Shown here piece by piece: positions 25,598 through 34,568 of a stretch of DNA of 64,000 nucleotides. How positions within the stretch are numbered: position 1 is the stretch's first letter; the number at the start of each line of letters is the position of its first letter. A program made the position numbers and the translations under genes. The DNA comes from Corallococcus sp. AS-1-6 (GTDB lineage: Bacteria; Myxococcota; Myxococcia; Myxococcales; Myxococcaceae), in the NCBI RefSeq assembly GCF_020037015.1, contig NZ_JAIQDE010000015.1, positions 1 through 64,000 on the forward strand, in the 5' to 3' direction. The notes below the pieces were generated by a model, which saw only the letters and a list, made by a program, of their open reading frames with translations, was not told where the DNA came from and made no database searches.

Positions 25598-26383
25598 TCA
25601 CGACGCCACGAAGCCGTGGCCGCGGACCTTGTCCGGCGTGGTGCCCGTCATCCGCCGGAACATCGCGATGAAGGCGGAGGCGCTGCTGTAGCCCAGGTCG
25701 AGCGCGATGGCCTCCACCGCGTGTCCCTGCTCCAGCATCGCCAGCGCCTTCACCACGCGCAGCCGCTGGCGCCATTCGCTGAACGACAGGCCCAGGCGCT
25801 GCTGGCAGCGCCGCTCCAGCGTGCGCTCGGTGGTGTGCAGCTCCCTGGCCCATTCCGCCAGGGAGCGCTCATCCTCCGGGTGTTGCTCCAGCGCCGTGAG
25901 GACCGGCCGCAGGAGCGGATCATCGGACATGGGCAGGTAGCTCCCATGGGAGGGCGCCAGCGCCAACTGGTCGATGAGCACCCGGAACAACCTGCGCTCG
26001 GCGCTGGTGCGTGGCTGCGCCAGTTCGTGGGCGCGCAGGTGTTCCATCAGGGACTTCATCAGCGGGCTGACCGCCATGGCGCACGCCGTCCTGGGCAGCC
26101 CCCGGCACCACGCGGGGTCCAGGTAGAGCGAGCAGTGGGTCGCCTCGAAGCGGTTCATGCCCCGGTGCTCCAGGTCGGGCGGCAGCCAGATGCCGTACTG
26201 CGGGGGCGCGAGGTAGTGGCTGCCCGCCAGCTTGAGCTCCATCACCCCGCTGAAGGCGTAGACGAACTCACCCCAGGGATGGCGGTGACGCGGATAGGCC
26301 GCCGCCGCGGGCAGGCTCGCCGAGCGGAAATACACGGGGTGTGGAAGCTTTGAGGTGAAGGGAACTGGCAGTTGCTTCGCCAT
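25598..26383 (-). CDS. AraC-family transcriptional regulator with cupin sensor
   Basis: 261 residues. The N-terminal cupin region holds PRHRHPWGEFVYAFSGVMEL and APPQYGIWLPPDLEHRG, the typical ligand barrel of AraC proteins. The C-terminal pair of helix-turn-helix motifs is seen in SLAEWARELHTTERTLERRC and the signature VEAIALDLGYSSASAFIAMFRRMTGTTP. It is divergent from the EamA transporter gene with a 70-bp gap and probably controls it. It is convergent with the kelch gene, 15 bp away. The inducer is unknown. Confidence 0.92.
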   Translation of the reverse strand: MAKQLPVPFTSKLPHPVYFRSASLPAAAAYPRHRHPWGEFVYAFSGVMELKLAGSHYLAPPQYGIWLPPDLEHRGMNRFEATHCSLYLDPAWCRGLPRTACAMAVSPLMKSLMEHLRAHELAQPRTSAERRLFRVLIDQLALAPSHGSYLPMSDDPLLRPVLTALEQHPEDERSLAEWARELHTTERTLERRCQQRLGLSFSEWRQRLRVVKALAMLEQGHAVEAIALDLGYSSASAFIAMFRRMTGTTPDKVRGHGFVAS

Positions 26384-26453
26384 GGCGGCTTCTCGGGATG
26401 GGTTGTCGGAATCTCGCTATATCCATCCGCCCCGTCAGCCGCAGGATGAAGTC

Positions 26454-27389
26454 ATGAGCTCTCACCGGAAACCCGCGGATGGCTTCGCGTTCGCGACCAT
26501 GGTCGTGCTGTGCGCCATCTGGGGCATGCAGCAGGTGGCCGTGAAGCTGGCCGCTCCCCACGTCCCGAACCTGATGCAGATGGCGCTGCGCTCGGGGGTG
26601 GCCGCGCTGCTCGTGAGTCTGTTGTGCTGGCTGCGGGGCGAGCGGGGGCTGCTGCGCCGTGGGCCGTGGCGCCCCGGCCTGCTCGTGGGCGTGCTCTTCT
26701 CCCTGGAGTTCCTCTTCGTGGGGGAGGGGCTGCGGCACACGCACGCCTCGCACATGGGCGTCTTCCTCTACACCGCGCCCGTGTTCTCGGCGCTGGGCCT
26801 GCACTGGCTCGTGCCCTCCGAGCGGCTGAAGCGGACGCAGTGGCTGGGGATCGCCGTGGCCTTCGCGGGCATCGCGCTGGCCTTTGGGGGCGGCTGGCTG
26901 AGAGGCGGCCTCGGCCCGGGCGTGCTCCGGGGGGATGCGATGGGGCTGCTCGCGGGCCTGGCCTGGGGGGCCACCACGGTGGTGATTCGCGTCTCGTCGC
27001 TGTCCGACGCTCCGCCCACGCAGACGCTGCTGTATCAACTGGTGGGCGGCGTCGCGCTGCTGCTCCCCGTGGCCCTGCTCACGGGGCAGGCGGGTCCCAT
27101 CACGATGGCCCCCGTGGCCTGGGCGAGCCTGCTCTTCCAGGGCGTCATCGTCTGCTTCGCCAGCTACCTCGCGTGGTTCTGGCTGCTGCGCCGCTACCTC
27201 GCCTCCAACCTGTCGGTGTTCTCGTTCATGACGCCGCTGTTCGGCGTCAGCGCGGGCATCCTCGTGCTGAATGAACACGCGGACCTCTCCTTCGCCGTGG
27301 GCGCGGTGCTGGTGCTCACCGGCATCCTCATCGTGAGCGGAGCGGGCCTGCTGCGCGCCGCGTCCGCGCTGAAGCCGGGCGCGACTTAA
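26454..27389 (+). CDS. EamA/RhaT drug-metabolite transporter (DMT family)
   Basis: 311 residues from the ATG at 26454, which follows AGGATGAAG. An upstream in-frame ATG at 26355 would overlap the AraC gene start. Ten hydrophobic segments form two EamA halves (first: FATMVVLCAIWGMQQVAVKLA; second: DAMGLLAGLAWGATTVVIR). The family moves amino acids or small metabolites across the inner membrane, usually outward. The divergent AraC regulator is the likely controller, which points to export of a toxic metabolite or amino acid. The specific substrate cannot be inferred. Confidence 0.9.
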   Translation: MSSHRKPADGFAFATMVVLCAIWGMQQVAVKLAAPHVPNLMQMALRSGVAALLVSLLCWLRGERGLLRRGPWRPGLLVGVLFSLEFLFVGEGLRHTHASHMGVFLYTAPVFSALGLHWLVPSERLKRTQWLGIAVAFAGIALAFGGGWLRGGLGPGVLRGDAMGLLAGLAWGATTVVIRVSSLSDAPPTQTLLYQLVGGVALLLPVALLTGQAGPITMAPVAWASLLFQGVIVCFASYLAWFWLLRRYLASNLSVFSFMTPLFGVSAGILVLNEHADLSFAVGAVLVLTGILIVSGAGLLRAASALKPGAT

Positions 27390-27495
27390 GGGAGGGCGTG
27401 CCAGCCGGTGCACACCGTGCAGCCCGCTGCACACGGCGCCGGCGGGTGCTCGGAGGAGGCGGCCCAGGGCATGCCGGTTGCTAACCCTTCGTGGC

Positions 27496-27999
27496 ATGTC
27501 CAGCCGACTCCTGCTCCTGCTCTGTGTCCTGACCGCGCCGTTGGCCCGCGCTGAACTGCCCTCGCTGCCCCGGGACGAAACCTGGCTCATGGTGGGCCCC
27601 CTGTTCAGCAGCTCGGCGCGGGGGACGGGGGTGGGCCTGGAGGCGTCCCTCAACATCGCGAACGACATCCATGCCCTGGGGGTGTTTGGCCAGGCGCAGC
27701 GGATGGAGGATGCGCACACCCGGCTGAGCGCGGGCATCCAGGGCAACTTCACGCTGCTGGGGCTGGAGCTGGGCCTGATGCACGAAACAGAGACCCGGGC
27801 GCACGTGGCCACGACGGGGCTCCATGTCGCGCCCTACTTCTCGTTCATCTACGGCTCGGTGGGCCTGCGTCTGGGCATCCCGCTCTTCGCGACGGAGGAC
27901 CACCGGCCCCGGTATGGCGTGGAAGGGGCGGTCGTCCTCAGCTTGAAGCTCCCCGTGTTGCTGGGAGGGAGCACCGTCGGTCGGTTCCCCCATCTGTGA
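27496..27999 (+). CDS. Small secreted or outer-membrane protein, unknown function
   Basis: 167 residues. The ATG at 27496 starts a signal peptide (LLLLLCVLTAPLARA-ELP); a TTG at 27478 is less likely. The mature part alternates hydrophobic and polar residues in strands with Gly turns (GVGLEASLNIAND, SAGIQGNFTLLGLELGLMHE, FSFIYGSVGLRLGIPLF), a pattern of small outer-membrane beta-barrels. It ends in KLPVLLGGSTVGRFPHL, without the classical terminal Phe strand. No motif identifies a function. It lies in the same direction as the EamA gene, but 106 bp separate them. Confidence 0.65.
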   Translation: MSSRLLLLLCVLTAPLARAELPSLPRDETWLMVGPLFSSSARGTGVGLEASLNIANDIHALGVFGQAQRMEDAHTRLSAGIQGNFTLLGLELGLMHETETRAHVATTGLHVAPYFSFIYGSVGLRLGIPLFATEDHRPRYGVEGAVVLSLKLPVLLGGSTVGRFPHL

Positions 28000-28023
28000 G
28001 ACGGATGAGGCCGGCTCCTCGCG

Positions 28024-28530
28024 CTACTCCAGCTCCGAGTAGGTCTCTTCCAGGCTCTCCAGGCTCTCTGCCACGTCCTTGGCGGGACATCGGGGGAGGT
28101 GGTCCACCAACTTGATGACCAGCTCGTCCACCACCTCGAGGCTCACCTCTCCCAGCTCGGTCTCACCCACTTCAACGAACTCCGCAGGCTCCCAGTCCAG
28201 GTAGAGACGAACCCGTTCGCTGCCGACCTTCTCCAGCACGAGCCGCGCGGCATCGTCTGGATGCTCATAGACCCACTTCTTCTCGGAGGACTCGAGCCAG
28301 GGAAAGACACTCGACCATGCCAGCGCGAAGTCTACTCCTGGCACGATGAACAAGGCCTTGCTGAAGTCACCCGACTCCGCGGCCTGCACATCCCCAAACG
28401 CCTTGGGTTGGGAATCCGTCCCGAAGAAAACGGCCGTGCGGAAGAGATGGTATCCCACCAGCAAGTCATCCGCTTCGGACGAGGTGCTCCGCTTGAGTTC
28501 CTCATCAGACAAGACGCACTTCATCCACAT
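28024..28530 (-). CDS. Probable immunity protein for the EndoU-type toxin
   Basis: 168 residues, strongly acidic (many Glu and Asp, especially near the C-terminus: ESLESLEETYSELE), with no signal peptide. It starts 7 bp after the toxin stop, and the GAGG ribosome site overlaps the toxin's TGA, so translation of the two is coupled. Acidic charge and position directly downstream of a toxin gene are typical of immunity proteins that plug a basic nuclease. I do not recognise a named Imm family. The role is inferred from context. Confidence 0.7.
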   Translation of the reverse strand: MWMKCVLSDEELKRSTSSEADDLLVGYHLFRTAVFFGTDSQPKAFGDVQAAESGDFSKALFIVPGVDFALAWSSVFPWLESSEKKWVYEHPDDAARLVLEKVGSERVRLYLDWEPAEFVEVGETELGEVSLEVVDELVIKLVDHLPRCPAKDVAESLESLEETYSELE

Positions 28531-28537
28531 GGTGTCC

Positions 28538-30412
28538 TCACGGAGGAACAGGGAAGGCCGTGATTATAGCGCCGTCATCGTCGATGGCGACCCGAATGGA
28601 GTGAACCGGTTGTCCCTTGGGGGTGAATCCCACGGGGTGTGGATACGTCTTCTCCACGCGAAACGAACCATCAAGACGGACTTGCGTGCCCCGTTTGTAG
28701 TTGGGGCCAATGGTTCCCGTGCGGGCTGCGTCGGTGATGATTTCAGGGATGTCGACAGATGCGTTGAACTTGCTCTTGCCGGATTGCGGCGATAACGGTC
28801 CGTGTCCGCCGCCCGTACTGTCACCGTGGATGATGTGCTTCAGGCGCTTGCTCATGAGCCTCGGGAACTTCCGAAGCCTGCTCACGCGGCGCATGTCGAC
28901 GGGGTTGGCTTGCGTCAGTTTGGAGATACGCGCTTGCTTGCGCGCCAGATGCTCCTGGGTGCGGGCATGCTTCAGTTGGACACGGGTGTCTTTCAGCTTC
29001 TTGCGCAGTAATGCTCGTCGTGTCCTGGCCTGAGCCAGCTTCGCGGGCTGAAGGCGCGACCAGAAGCCTCTCGCTTTTCCCTGGGCCTTCACCGCGGAGC
29101 GGACCCCTGACTTCTTTGCCTTCTGGATGGCCTCCTCCAGAGGCTTCGTGAGGCCTTTCGCCTTCTCCGCGACCTTCACGAGCCTGGGGAACTTCGCGAG
29201 GAGTTTGCCAAGCTTTCCGGCCTTGCCAGCCCACTTCACGATGGTGGCTCCCCCAGAGGCCACCGCCATCACAATTTCGACGATGACGTACCCGATCAAC
29301 CAGCCACGGAAGTGCTCGCGGTGAAGGAGATTTGGAGCGTTCCAGCGGCTGGCGAGGGCCTTGATTCCCGCCTCGGTCAGCGTCTTCAGGTCCAGCGAGG
29401 CCGCCAGATCCCATAGACCCTTCAAGTCCGATAGGATCTCACCGCTCAGCACGCTGTAGATGAGCTTCCACGCCAACTCGAGCAGGTCAATGAGTCCTGT
29501 CAGCAGATCCCAGACGGATTCGAGCGCGCCGTGAATCAGACCCGCGGAGAAGGCCAGATTCCCCAGGTAGGCGTTCCCTACATTCGTGGCAAGCGCCTTT
29601 GCTTCCTGCCACAGGTCATAGGTGATGGAGCCTGAGCCCACCTTTCCGCGCAGGGTCTTGGCGAACGCCACGCTCGGAATCCAGATGAGGTAGTCTTCAC
29701 GCGTCTGGGTTTTGTCCCAGGTTGCGTCCTCGGTCGGCTTGTAGATACCGCGGAGGCCGGAACCCCGGTTCGCCTCGACAAGGACATTGGCGTAATAGCG
29801 CTCGTCCTGGCCCCACTTGATGGCGGACCCCTTGTAATGCTGCTTGACGATTGCCAGCGCGCCTTCGTTCTTCTTGATTCTATGAAGAACTGCTCCGGGG
29901 TCGGATGGGGTGATGCTGATATATTTCTTGTAGACGAAGCCGGAGTTTCCATCCGTGAGCGTCACGAAATACCAATCACCTGAGAGCTCACGGCTTACGA
30001 AGACGTGGGTGTTGAATGGGAGTTTCTTCTTGAACGTGCCGGAAAGGTGAGGCTGCGCTCGTAGATTCACGCCGTCACCGTTGGACACCCGGCCGAAGCT
30101 GTAGACTCCTCTCCCCATCTCGAACGGAAAGCCCTTCGGGCTGTTGGCGCCGCCAACCGCCGAGGCAGGAACGGTGCGGCTCTTCAGGGCCGCCCAGGTC
30201 GCGGGGCCCACGACTCCGTCCGCGCTCAGCTTCCTGGCGAACTGGAATTGCCTGACGGCGTAGTCTGTGTCTGCCCCAAAGCAGCCGTCGATGGGTCTTC
30301 GATAGAGTCCAGCCAGCCGGAGGTGGTTCTGGAGGTCGGCGACCGCAGACCCCGTGGATCCCAATTGCAGCAAATCCTCGGAGGCCCCAAAGCTTCCTGT
30401 GGGTTGGCCCAT
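28538..30412 (-). CDS. Polymorphic toxin: PG-binding, SH3, helical pre-toxin, C-terminal EndoU-type RNase
   Basis: 624 residues from ATG 30412 (GGTGGAG upstream; a TTG at 30454 is an alternative). Order: peptidoglycan-binding_1 (about 15-80, GSTGSAVADLQNHLRLAGLY, DGVVGPATWAAL), SH3_3 (90-155, GVNLRAQPHLSG, GDWYFVTLTDG), a LysM-like segment (160-230), amphipathic and membrane-like helices (270-400, GYVIVEIVMAVASGGATIV), a Lys/Arg-rich region (400-510) and a toxin tip. The tip has HIIHGDSTGGGHGPL and ends IRVAIDDDGAIITAFPVP, matching bacterial EndoU nucleases (GdxxGGGH ... IxTxYP). It probably cleaves RNA in rival or self-sibling cells after delivery through the wall. No signal peptide or delivery tag is obvious. 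Confidence 0.82.
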   Translation of the reverse strand: MGQPTGSFGASEDLLQLGSTGSAVADLQNHLRLAGLYRRPIDGCFGADTDYAVRQFQFARKLSADGVVGPATWAALKSRTVPASAVGGANSPKGFPFEMGRGVYSFGRVSNGDGVNLRAQPHLSGTFKKKLPFNTHVFVSRELSGDWYFVTLTDGNSGFVYKKYISITPSDPGAVLHRIKKNEGALAIVKQHYKGSAIKWGQDERYYANVLVEANRGSGLRGIYKPTEDATWDKTQTREDYLIWIPSVAFAKTLRGKVGSGSITYDLWQEAKALATNVGNAYLGNLAFSAGLIHGALESVWDLLTGLIDLLELAWKLIYSVLSGEILSDLKGLWDLAASLDLKTLTEAGIKALASRWNAPNLLHREHFRGWLIGYVIVEIVMAVASGGATIVKWAGKAGKLGKLLAKFPRLVKVAEKAKGLTKPLEEAIQKAKKSGVRSAVKAQGKARGFWSRLQPAKLAQARTRRALLRKKLKDTRVQLKHARTQEHLARKQARISKLTQANPVDMRRVSRLRKFPRLMSKRLKHIIHGDSTGGGHGPLSPQSGKSKFNASVDIPEIITDAARTGTIGPNYKRGTQVRLDGSFRVEKTYPHPVGFTPKGQPVHSIRVAIDDDGAIITAFPVPP

Positions 30413-30560
30413 CTCCACCCCCTGACCTGAAGTCGCGGCGTGTGTGAGCTTCAACTTTACGAAGGCGCCTCAATGCGAACGAAGAACCCGGGAGAGCGGT
30501 CGAGTCTTGTCGCGCACTGCCCTGGAGCGTTGGGTGAGGCTGGACCGCCGATGGGTCGTT

Positions 30561-31457
30561 TCAGAGCGCCTTGACGTAACCAGAGACTTTCGGATTGCAG
30601 GCGCCCACCTTCTTCAGCGCGGCCTCGGCTGACTTCTTGTCCGCGTGGATGCTCGTCACGATGAAGAGCCCTGGCGTCAGCCGCTTGTGCGGCGTGGTCG
30701 GGAGCACCAGGAAGCTGTTCGTGCAGGCTTGATCCAACTGCGCATTGTCGCGGGAGGCGATTGCCTCCTCGACCGTCTTGAAGCTTCCGATGATGGCCGC
30801 GTAGCGCTCGGGCCGGCGCTGGAGTTCCTTCACGACTTTGTGTCCGGCGGCATCCCAACGGTAGGCGTCGAGCTTCCACTGGTCGGGCTCCGCGGAAAGA
30901 AAGACATACTCCCTGAAGAAGCCCTCGACCGGTGAGCCTGGCGTCAGCGGGTACGGGCCGACGTGGGAACTCTCCGGCCCCGCGAAGTTCTCATCCCCGT
31001 TCCAGGCCTCCGCCACCCCGCCGTCCTTGACCGCGTAGAGGCGGTGCCGGCGATGGACATGCTCGAACCCGCCCTCCTGGGTGACGAGGAGCCCCCATTC
31101 CCCGGCCGTCAGCCGGACCGGCTGGACGGAGGTCGTGACGTTCTGCTCCTCCTCGCCAGAGGTCCAGCTTGCGGGAGACGCGGCCTTCTGGAGCCCGTGT
31201 GCCATTCCTTCGGGCAGCTTCGCCTTTCGTTTCCCGCCTGACCCTTCGCTCAGCTCGATTTCGAGCTGGCAGGTGTCGCCCGCCTTGCGGCAGCCCGTCG
31301 CGCGCAGGACATACATCGCCCCGGTCGTCTCGCTTGCCTTGAAGCGCTTGAGCTCGAGGCCCCCCTGCGCCGCGAGCTCGGCGCTGCCCGCCGGGACGCT
31401 CGCGCCCAGGAGCACGATGAATGCCGCGCCCAGCGCTGACCGATTTCCAAACCCCAT
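30561..31457 (-). CDS. Secreted protein with C-terminal SPOR-like region
   Basis: 298 residues from the ATG at 31457, which has AGGAG 5 bases upstream and begins a signal peptide (AAFIVLLGASVPAGSA). The middle is unassigned, with an eight-residue block rich in aromatic positions (EHVHRRHRLYAVKDG). The C-terminal 75 residues (YAAIIGSFKTVEEAIASRD to SAEAALKKVG) have the strand-helix-strand-helix pattern of a SPOR-type peptidoglycan-binding repeat. It lies upstream of the EndoU toxin gene on the same strand (148-bp gap) and could be a wall-associated partner. The role is unknown. Confidence 0.65.
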   Translation of the reverse strand: MGFGNRSALGAAFIVLLGASVPAGSAELAAQGGLELKRFKASETTGAMYVLRATGCRKAGDTCQLEIELSEGSGGKRKAKLPEGMAHGLQKAASPASWTSGEEEQNVTTSVQPVRLTAGEWGLLVTQEGGFEHVHRRHRLYAVKDGGVAEAWNGDENFAGPESSHVGPYPLTPGSPVEGFFREYVFLSAEPDQWKLDAYRWDAAGHKVVKELQRRPERYAAIIGSFKTVEEAIASRDNAQLDQACTNSFLVLPTTPHKRLTPGLFIVTSIHADKKSAEAALKKVGACNPKVSGYVKAL

Positions 31458-31580
31458 CGCTCCTGCCTCCCACATTCCGACCTCAGCGGCGTTCGGCAGA
31501 GGATTTCACGCCGCCGCTCGGGCCTCCAGGGGACTTCAAAGGAGTACAGTGCAGCCCTTTCGCGTAAGGGAGGGGAACGC

Positions 31581-34175
31581 ATGCGCTGCTACGTCTTGGG
31601 TCTCCAGGAGATTGACCCGTCGCAGGTCGCGGTCGTTGGCGGCAAGGGCGCGCATCTGGGGGCACTCTCGAAGCTCGACGGCATCCGCGTGCCGGATGGC
31701 TTCTGTGTCACGACGGACGCCTTCCAGCGGGTCATGGCGGAAGCGCCGTCGGTCAACGACCAGCTCATCCAGTTATCGCGCCTGAAGCCAGACGACCGGG
31801 AGCCGCTCCGCGCGCTCAGCGCGGAGCTCCGCCGGACCCTCGAAGGGACCGCCATCCCTGACGAGCTGGCTTTGGCGATCACCCACGCGCACGCCCGGCT
31901 CGGCGAGCATGCCGCCTACGCCGTCCGTTCGAGCGCGACGGCGGAGGACCTGCCCACGGCCTCCTTCGCGGGCCAGCAGGACACGTACCTGAACGTCGTG
32001 GGGCCGGCGTCGATCCTCCAGCACGTCCGCCGGTGCTGGGCCTCGCTCTTCACCGAGCGGGCCGTGAGCTACCGCCTGCGCAACGGCTTCGACCACCGCA
32101 AGGTCCGCATGGCGGTGGTCGTGCAACAGATGGTCTTCCCGCAGGCGGCCGGCATCCTGTTCACGGCCGACCCCCTCACCTCCAACCGCAAGGTCGCCTC
32201 CGTGGAGGCCAGCTTCGGCCTCGGCGAGGCCCTGGTCTCCGGCCTGGTGAACGCGGACTCCTACAAGGTGCGGGACGGCGAGGTCATCGCCCGGACCATC
32301 GCCACCAAGCAGCGCGCCATCCACGCCTTGCCGGAAGGCGGCACGCGCGAACAGGCGATCGAGCCAGAGCGGCAGCGGCAGCCCGCGCTGACGGATGCCC
32401 AGGTCGTGCGGCTCGAACAACTGGGCCGGAGAATCGAAGCGCACTTCGGAGGTCCCCAGGACATCGAATGGTGCCTCGTCGACGACGCGTTCTTCTTCGT
32501 CCAGAGCCGGCCCATCACCACGCTGTTCCCCATCCCCCAGGCCGGCGACCGGGAGCACCACGTCTACGTGTCCGTCGGTCATCAGCAGATGATGACCGAC
32601 GCCATGAAGCCCCTGGGGCTCTCCCTGTTCCAGCTCACGGCCATGCGGCCGATGTTCGAGGCAGGCGGGAGGCTGTTCATCGACATCAGCCAGGCCCTGG
32701 CTTCGCCCGCGGGCCGCACGGCGCTCCTGGAGGGCCTGGGGAAATCCGACCCGCTGATCCGGGACGCGCTTCAGACCCTCATCGGACGCAGCGACGTCAC
32801 CCGGCCGCTCCCGGACGCGAGCCCTGGCGGGCCTCCCGCTGGCGGCCCACCCGCCCCCATTGAAACCGACCCCGCCATCGTCGACGAGCTGATTGGCCGC
32901 ACCCAGGCCTCCATCGCCGCCTTGAAGCGCGACATCCAGAAGAAGTCCGGGGCGGCGCTGATCGACTTCATCCTGGCGGACATCCAGGAGCTGAAGCGGC
33001 TCATGCTCGAGCCGCGAAGCCATCAGGCGATCATGGCCGGGGTGGAGGCCACCTGGTGGCTCAACGAGCAGCTCCAGACGTGGCTGGGCGAGAAGAACGC
33101 CGCCGACACGCTCACGCAGTCCGTCCCCCACAACGTCACGTCGGAGATGGGGCTGGCGCTCCTGGAGGTCGCGGACGTGATCCGCCCGCATCCGGAGGTG
33201 GTGGCCTTCCTGCGGCACGTCGAGGACGAGGGCTTCCTGGAGGAAATGGCCACGCTCCCGGGAGGGCGCGAGGCGCGCGACGCCATCCGCGCCTATCTCG
33301 ACAAGTACGGCATGCGCTGCGCCGGTGAGATCGACATCACGAAGCCGCGTTGGAGCGAGCGGCCCACCACGCTCGTGCCCATCCTCCTCGGCAACATCCA
33401 GAACTTCGAGCCGGGCGCCGGAGCGCGGCGCTTCGAGCAGGGGCGTCAGGAGGCCAGGAAGAAGGAGGAGGAGGTGCTGGAGCGCCTGCGGGCCTTGCCG
33501 GACGGGGAGGGGAAGGCCGCGGAGACGAAGCGGATGATCGACCGGGTCCGGACCTTCATGGGGTACCGGGAGTTTCCCAAGTACGGCATCGTCAACCGGT
33601 ACTTCGTCTACAAGCAGGCCCTGCTGGAAGAAGCCGGGCGCCTGGTGAAGGCCCACGTGCTCCGGGAGAAGGAAGACATCTTCTACCTCACGCTCCAGGA
33701 GCTCCACGACGTCGTGCGCACGAACCACGCGGATGACCTGCTCATCCGCCAGCGCAAGGAAGCGTTCAGGGCGCATCAAGCGCTCACGCCGCCCCGGGTG
33801 ATCACGTCGGAGGGAGAGGTCATCAACGGCGCATACCGGCGCGACGATCTGCCGGCCGGCGCGCTGGTCGGCCTGGCGGTCTCCTCGGGGAGCGTCGAGG
33901 GGCGGGCCCGCGTCATCCTGGACATGGCGGAGGCCCGGCTCGAACCGGGTGACATCCTGGTCACCCGCTTCACGGATCCGAGCTGGACGCCCTTGTTCGT
34001 GTCCCTCAAGGGACTGGTGACGGAGGTCGGAGGCCAGATGACCCACGGCGCGGTGATCGCACGGGAGTATGGCTTGCCGGCGGTCGTGGGCGTGGAGCAG
34101 GCCACCCGGCGGATCCGCGACGGGCAGCGGATCCGCGTGCATGGGACGGACGGGTACGTGGAGCTCCTGTCCTAG
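31581..34175 (+). CDS. rph: Rifamycin-inactivating phosphotransferase (RPH)
   Basis: 864 residues, the usual length. The N-terminal ATP-grasp domain (1-320) has GGKGAHLGAL, YAVRSSATAEDLP and FAGQQDTYLNV; the central drug-binding region spans about 330-750; the C-terminal swivelling phosphohistidine domain has His822 in EVGGQMTHGAVIAREYG, matching the catalytic His of RPH. The enzyme uses ATP to phosphorylate the C21 hydroxyl of rifamycins, releasing AMP and phosphate. PEP synthase is the main alternative, but the length and His block favour RPH. GGGAGG upstream fixes the start. No rifamycin-associated element is seen upstream. Confidence 0.88.
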   Translation: MRCYVLGLQEIDPSQVAVVGGKGAHLGALSKLDGIRVPDGFCVTTDAFQRVMAEAPSVNDQLIQLSRLKPDDREPLRALSAELRRTLEGTAIPDELALAITHAHARLGEHAAYAVRSSATAEDLPTASFAGQQDTYLNVVGPASILQHVRRCWASLFTERAVSYRLRNGFDHRKVRMAVVVQQMVFPQAAGILFTADPLTSNRKVASVEASFGLGEALVSGLVNADSYKVRDGEVIARTIATKQRAIHALPEGGTREQAIEPERQRQPALTDAQVVRLEQLGRRIEAHFGGPQDIEWCLVDDAFFFVQSRPITTLFPIPQAGDREHHVYVSVGHQQMMTDAMKPLGLSLFQLTAMRPMFEAGGRLFIDISQALASPAGRTALLEGLGKSDPLIRDALQTLIGRSDVTRPLPDASPGGPPAGGPPAPIETDPAIVDELIGRTQASIAALKRDIQKKSGAALIDFILADIQELKRLMLEPRSHQAIMAGVEATWWLNEQLQTWLGEKNAADTLTQSVPHNVTSEMGLALLEVADVIRPHPEVVAFLRHVEDEGFLEEMATLPGGREARDAIRAYLDKYGMRCAGEIDITKPRWSERPTTLVPILLGNIQNFEPGAGARRFEQGRQEARKKEEEVLERLRALPDGEGKAAETKRMIDRVRTFMGYREFPKYGIVNRYFVYKQALLEEAGRLVKAHVLREKEDIFYLTLQELHDVVRTNHADDLLIRQRKEAFRAHQALTPPRVITSEGEVINGAYRRDDLPAGALVGLAVSSGSVEGRARVILDMAEARLEPGDILVTRFTDPSWTPLFVSLKGLVTEVGGQMTHGAVIAREYGLPAVVGVEQATRRIRDGQRIRVHGTDGYVELLS

Positions 34176-34183
34176 CCAGAACG

Positions 34184-34224
34184 GGCGCTCCGGCGGCGGG
34201 GGAGGACGTCACCGCCGGAGCGCC
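34184..34224. terminator. Bidirectional hairpin terminator
   Basis: A perfect 13-bp stem (34184-34196 with 34212-34224, 15-base loop) fills the 54-bp gap between the convergent rph and small secreted-protein genes. Confidence 0.75.
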
Positions 34225-34229
34225 AGGGA

Positions 34230-34568
34230 CTACTCGGCGACGTACACGAGCGTGTCCCCCTGGTAGTAGGGGCGGTAGCGGACGCCGCCGCACTGCTGGT
34301 AGGCGACGCCGCCCACCGTCGTGGCCGCGCAGCCCGCGGGGAGCGCCGTGACGGTGTGCGCGCCCGTCGGCACCGCCACCACGGTCGTGTTGTTGCCGTA
34401 GTAGGCGTCCTGACGTGCGGCCGTGCGCCGCGAGGTGCGCCGCGCCACCCGGCGCGACGTGCCGTAGTACTGGGCCAGGGCCACCTCCGGGAGCATCTCT
34501 CCCGCGAAGAAGAGCCCCAGCAGCATCACCGCCGCCCGCTGGCGGGACTTGCGCGAGTGCGTGATCAT
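34230..34568 (-). CDS. Small secreted or membrane-anchored protein, unknown
   Basis: 112 residues. ATG at 34568 overlaps the DUF2092 stop as ATGA and has AGGAGG upstream inside that gene, so it is translationally coupled. A signal or anchor segment (AAVMLLGLFFAGEMLPEVALA) is followed by an Arg-rich and Thr-rich stretch (SRRVARRTSRRTAARQD) and a Gly/Tyr/Cys C-terminal part (GGVAYQQCGGVRYRPYYQGD). The Cys pair may form a disulfide. Such proteins commonly follow DUF2092 genes; the function is unknown. The ORF read from further upstream is not used. Confidence 0.75.
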   Translation of the reverse strand: MITHSRKSRQRAAVMLLGLFFAGEMLPEVALAQYYGTSRRVARRTSRRTAARQDAYYGNNTTVVAVPTGAHTVTALPAGCAATTVGGVAYQQCGGVRYRPYYQGDTLVYVAE

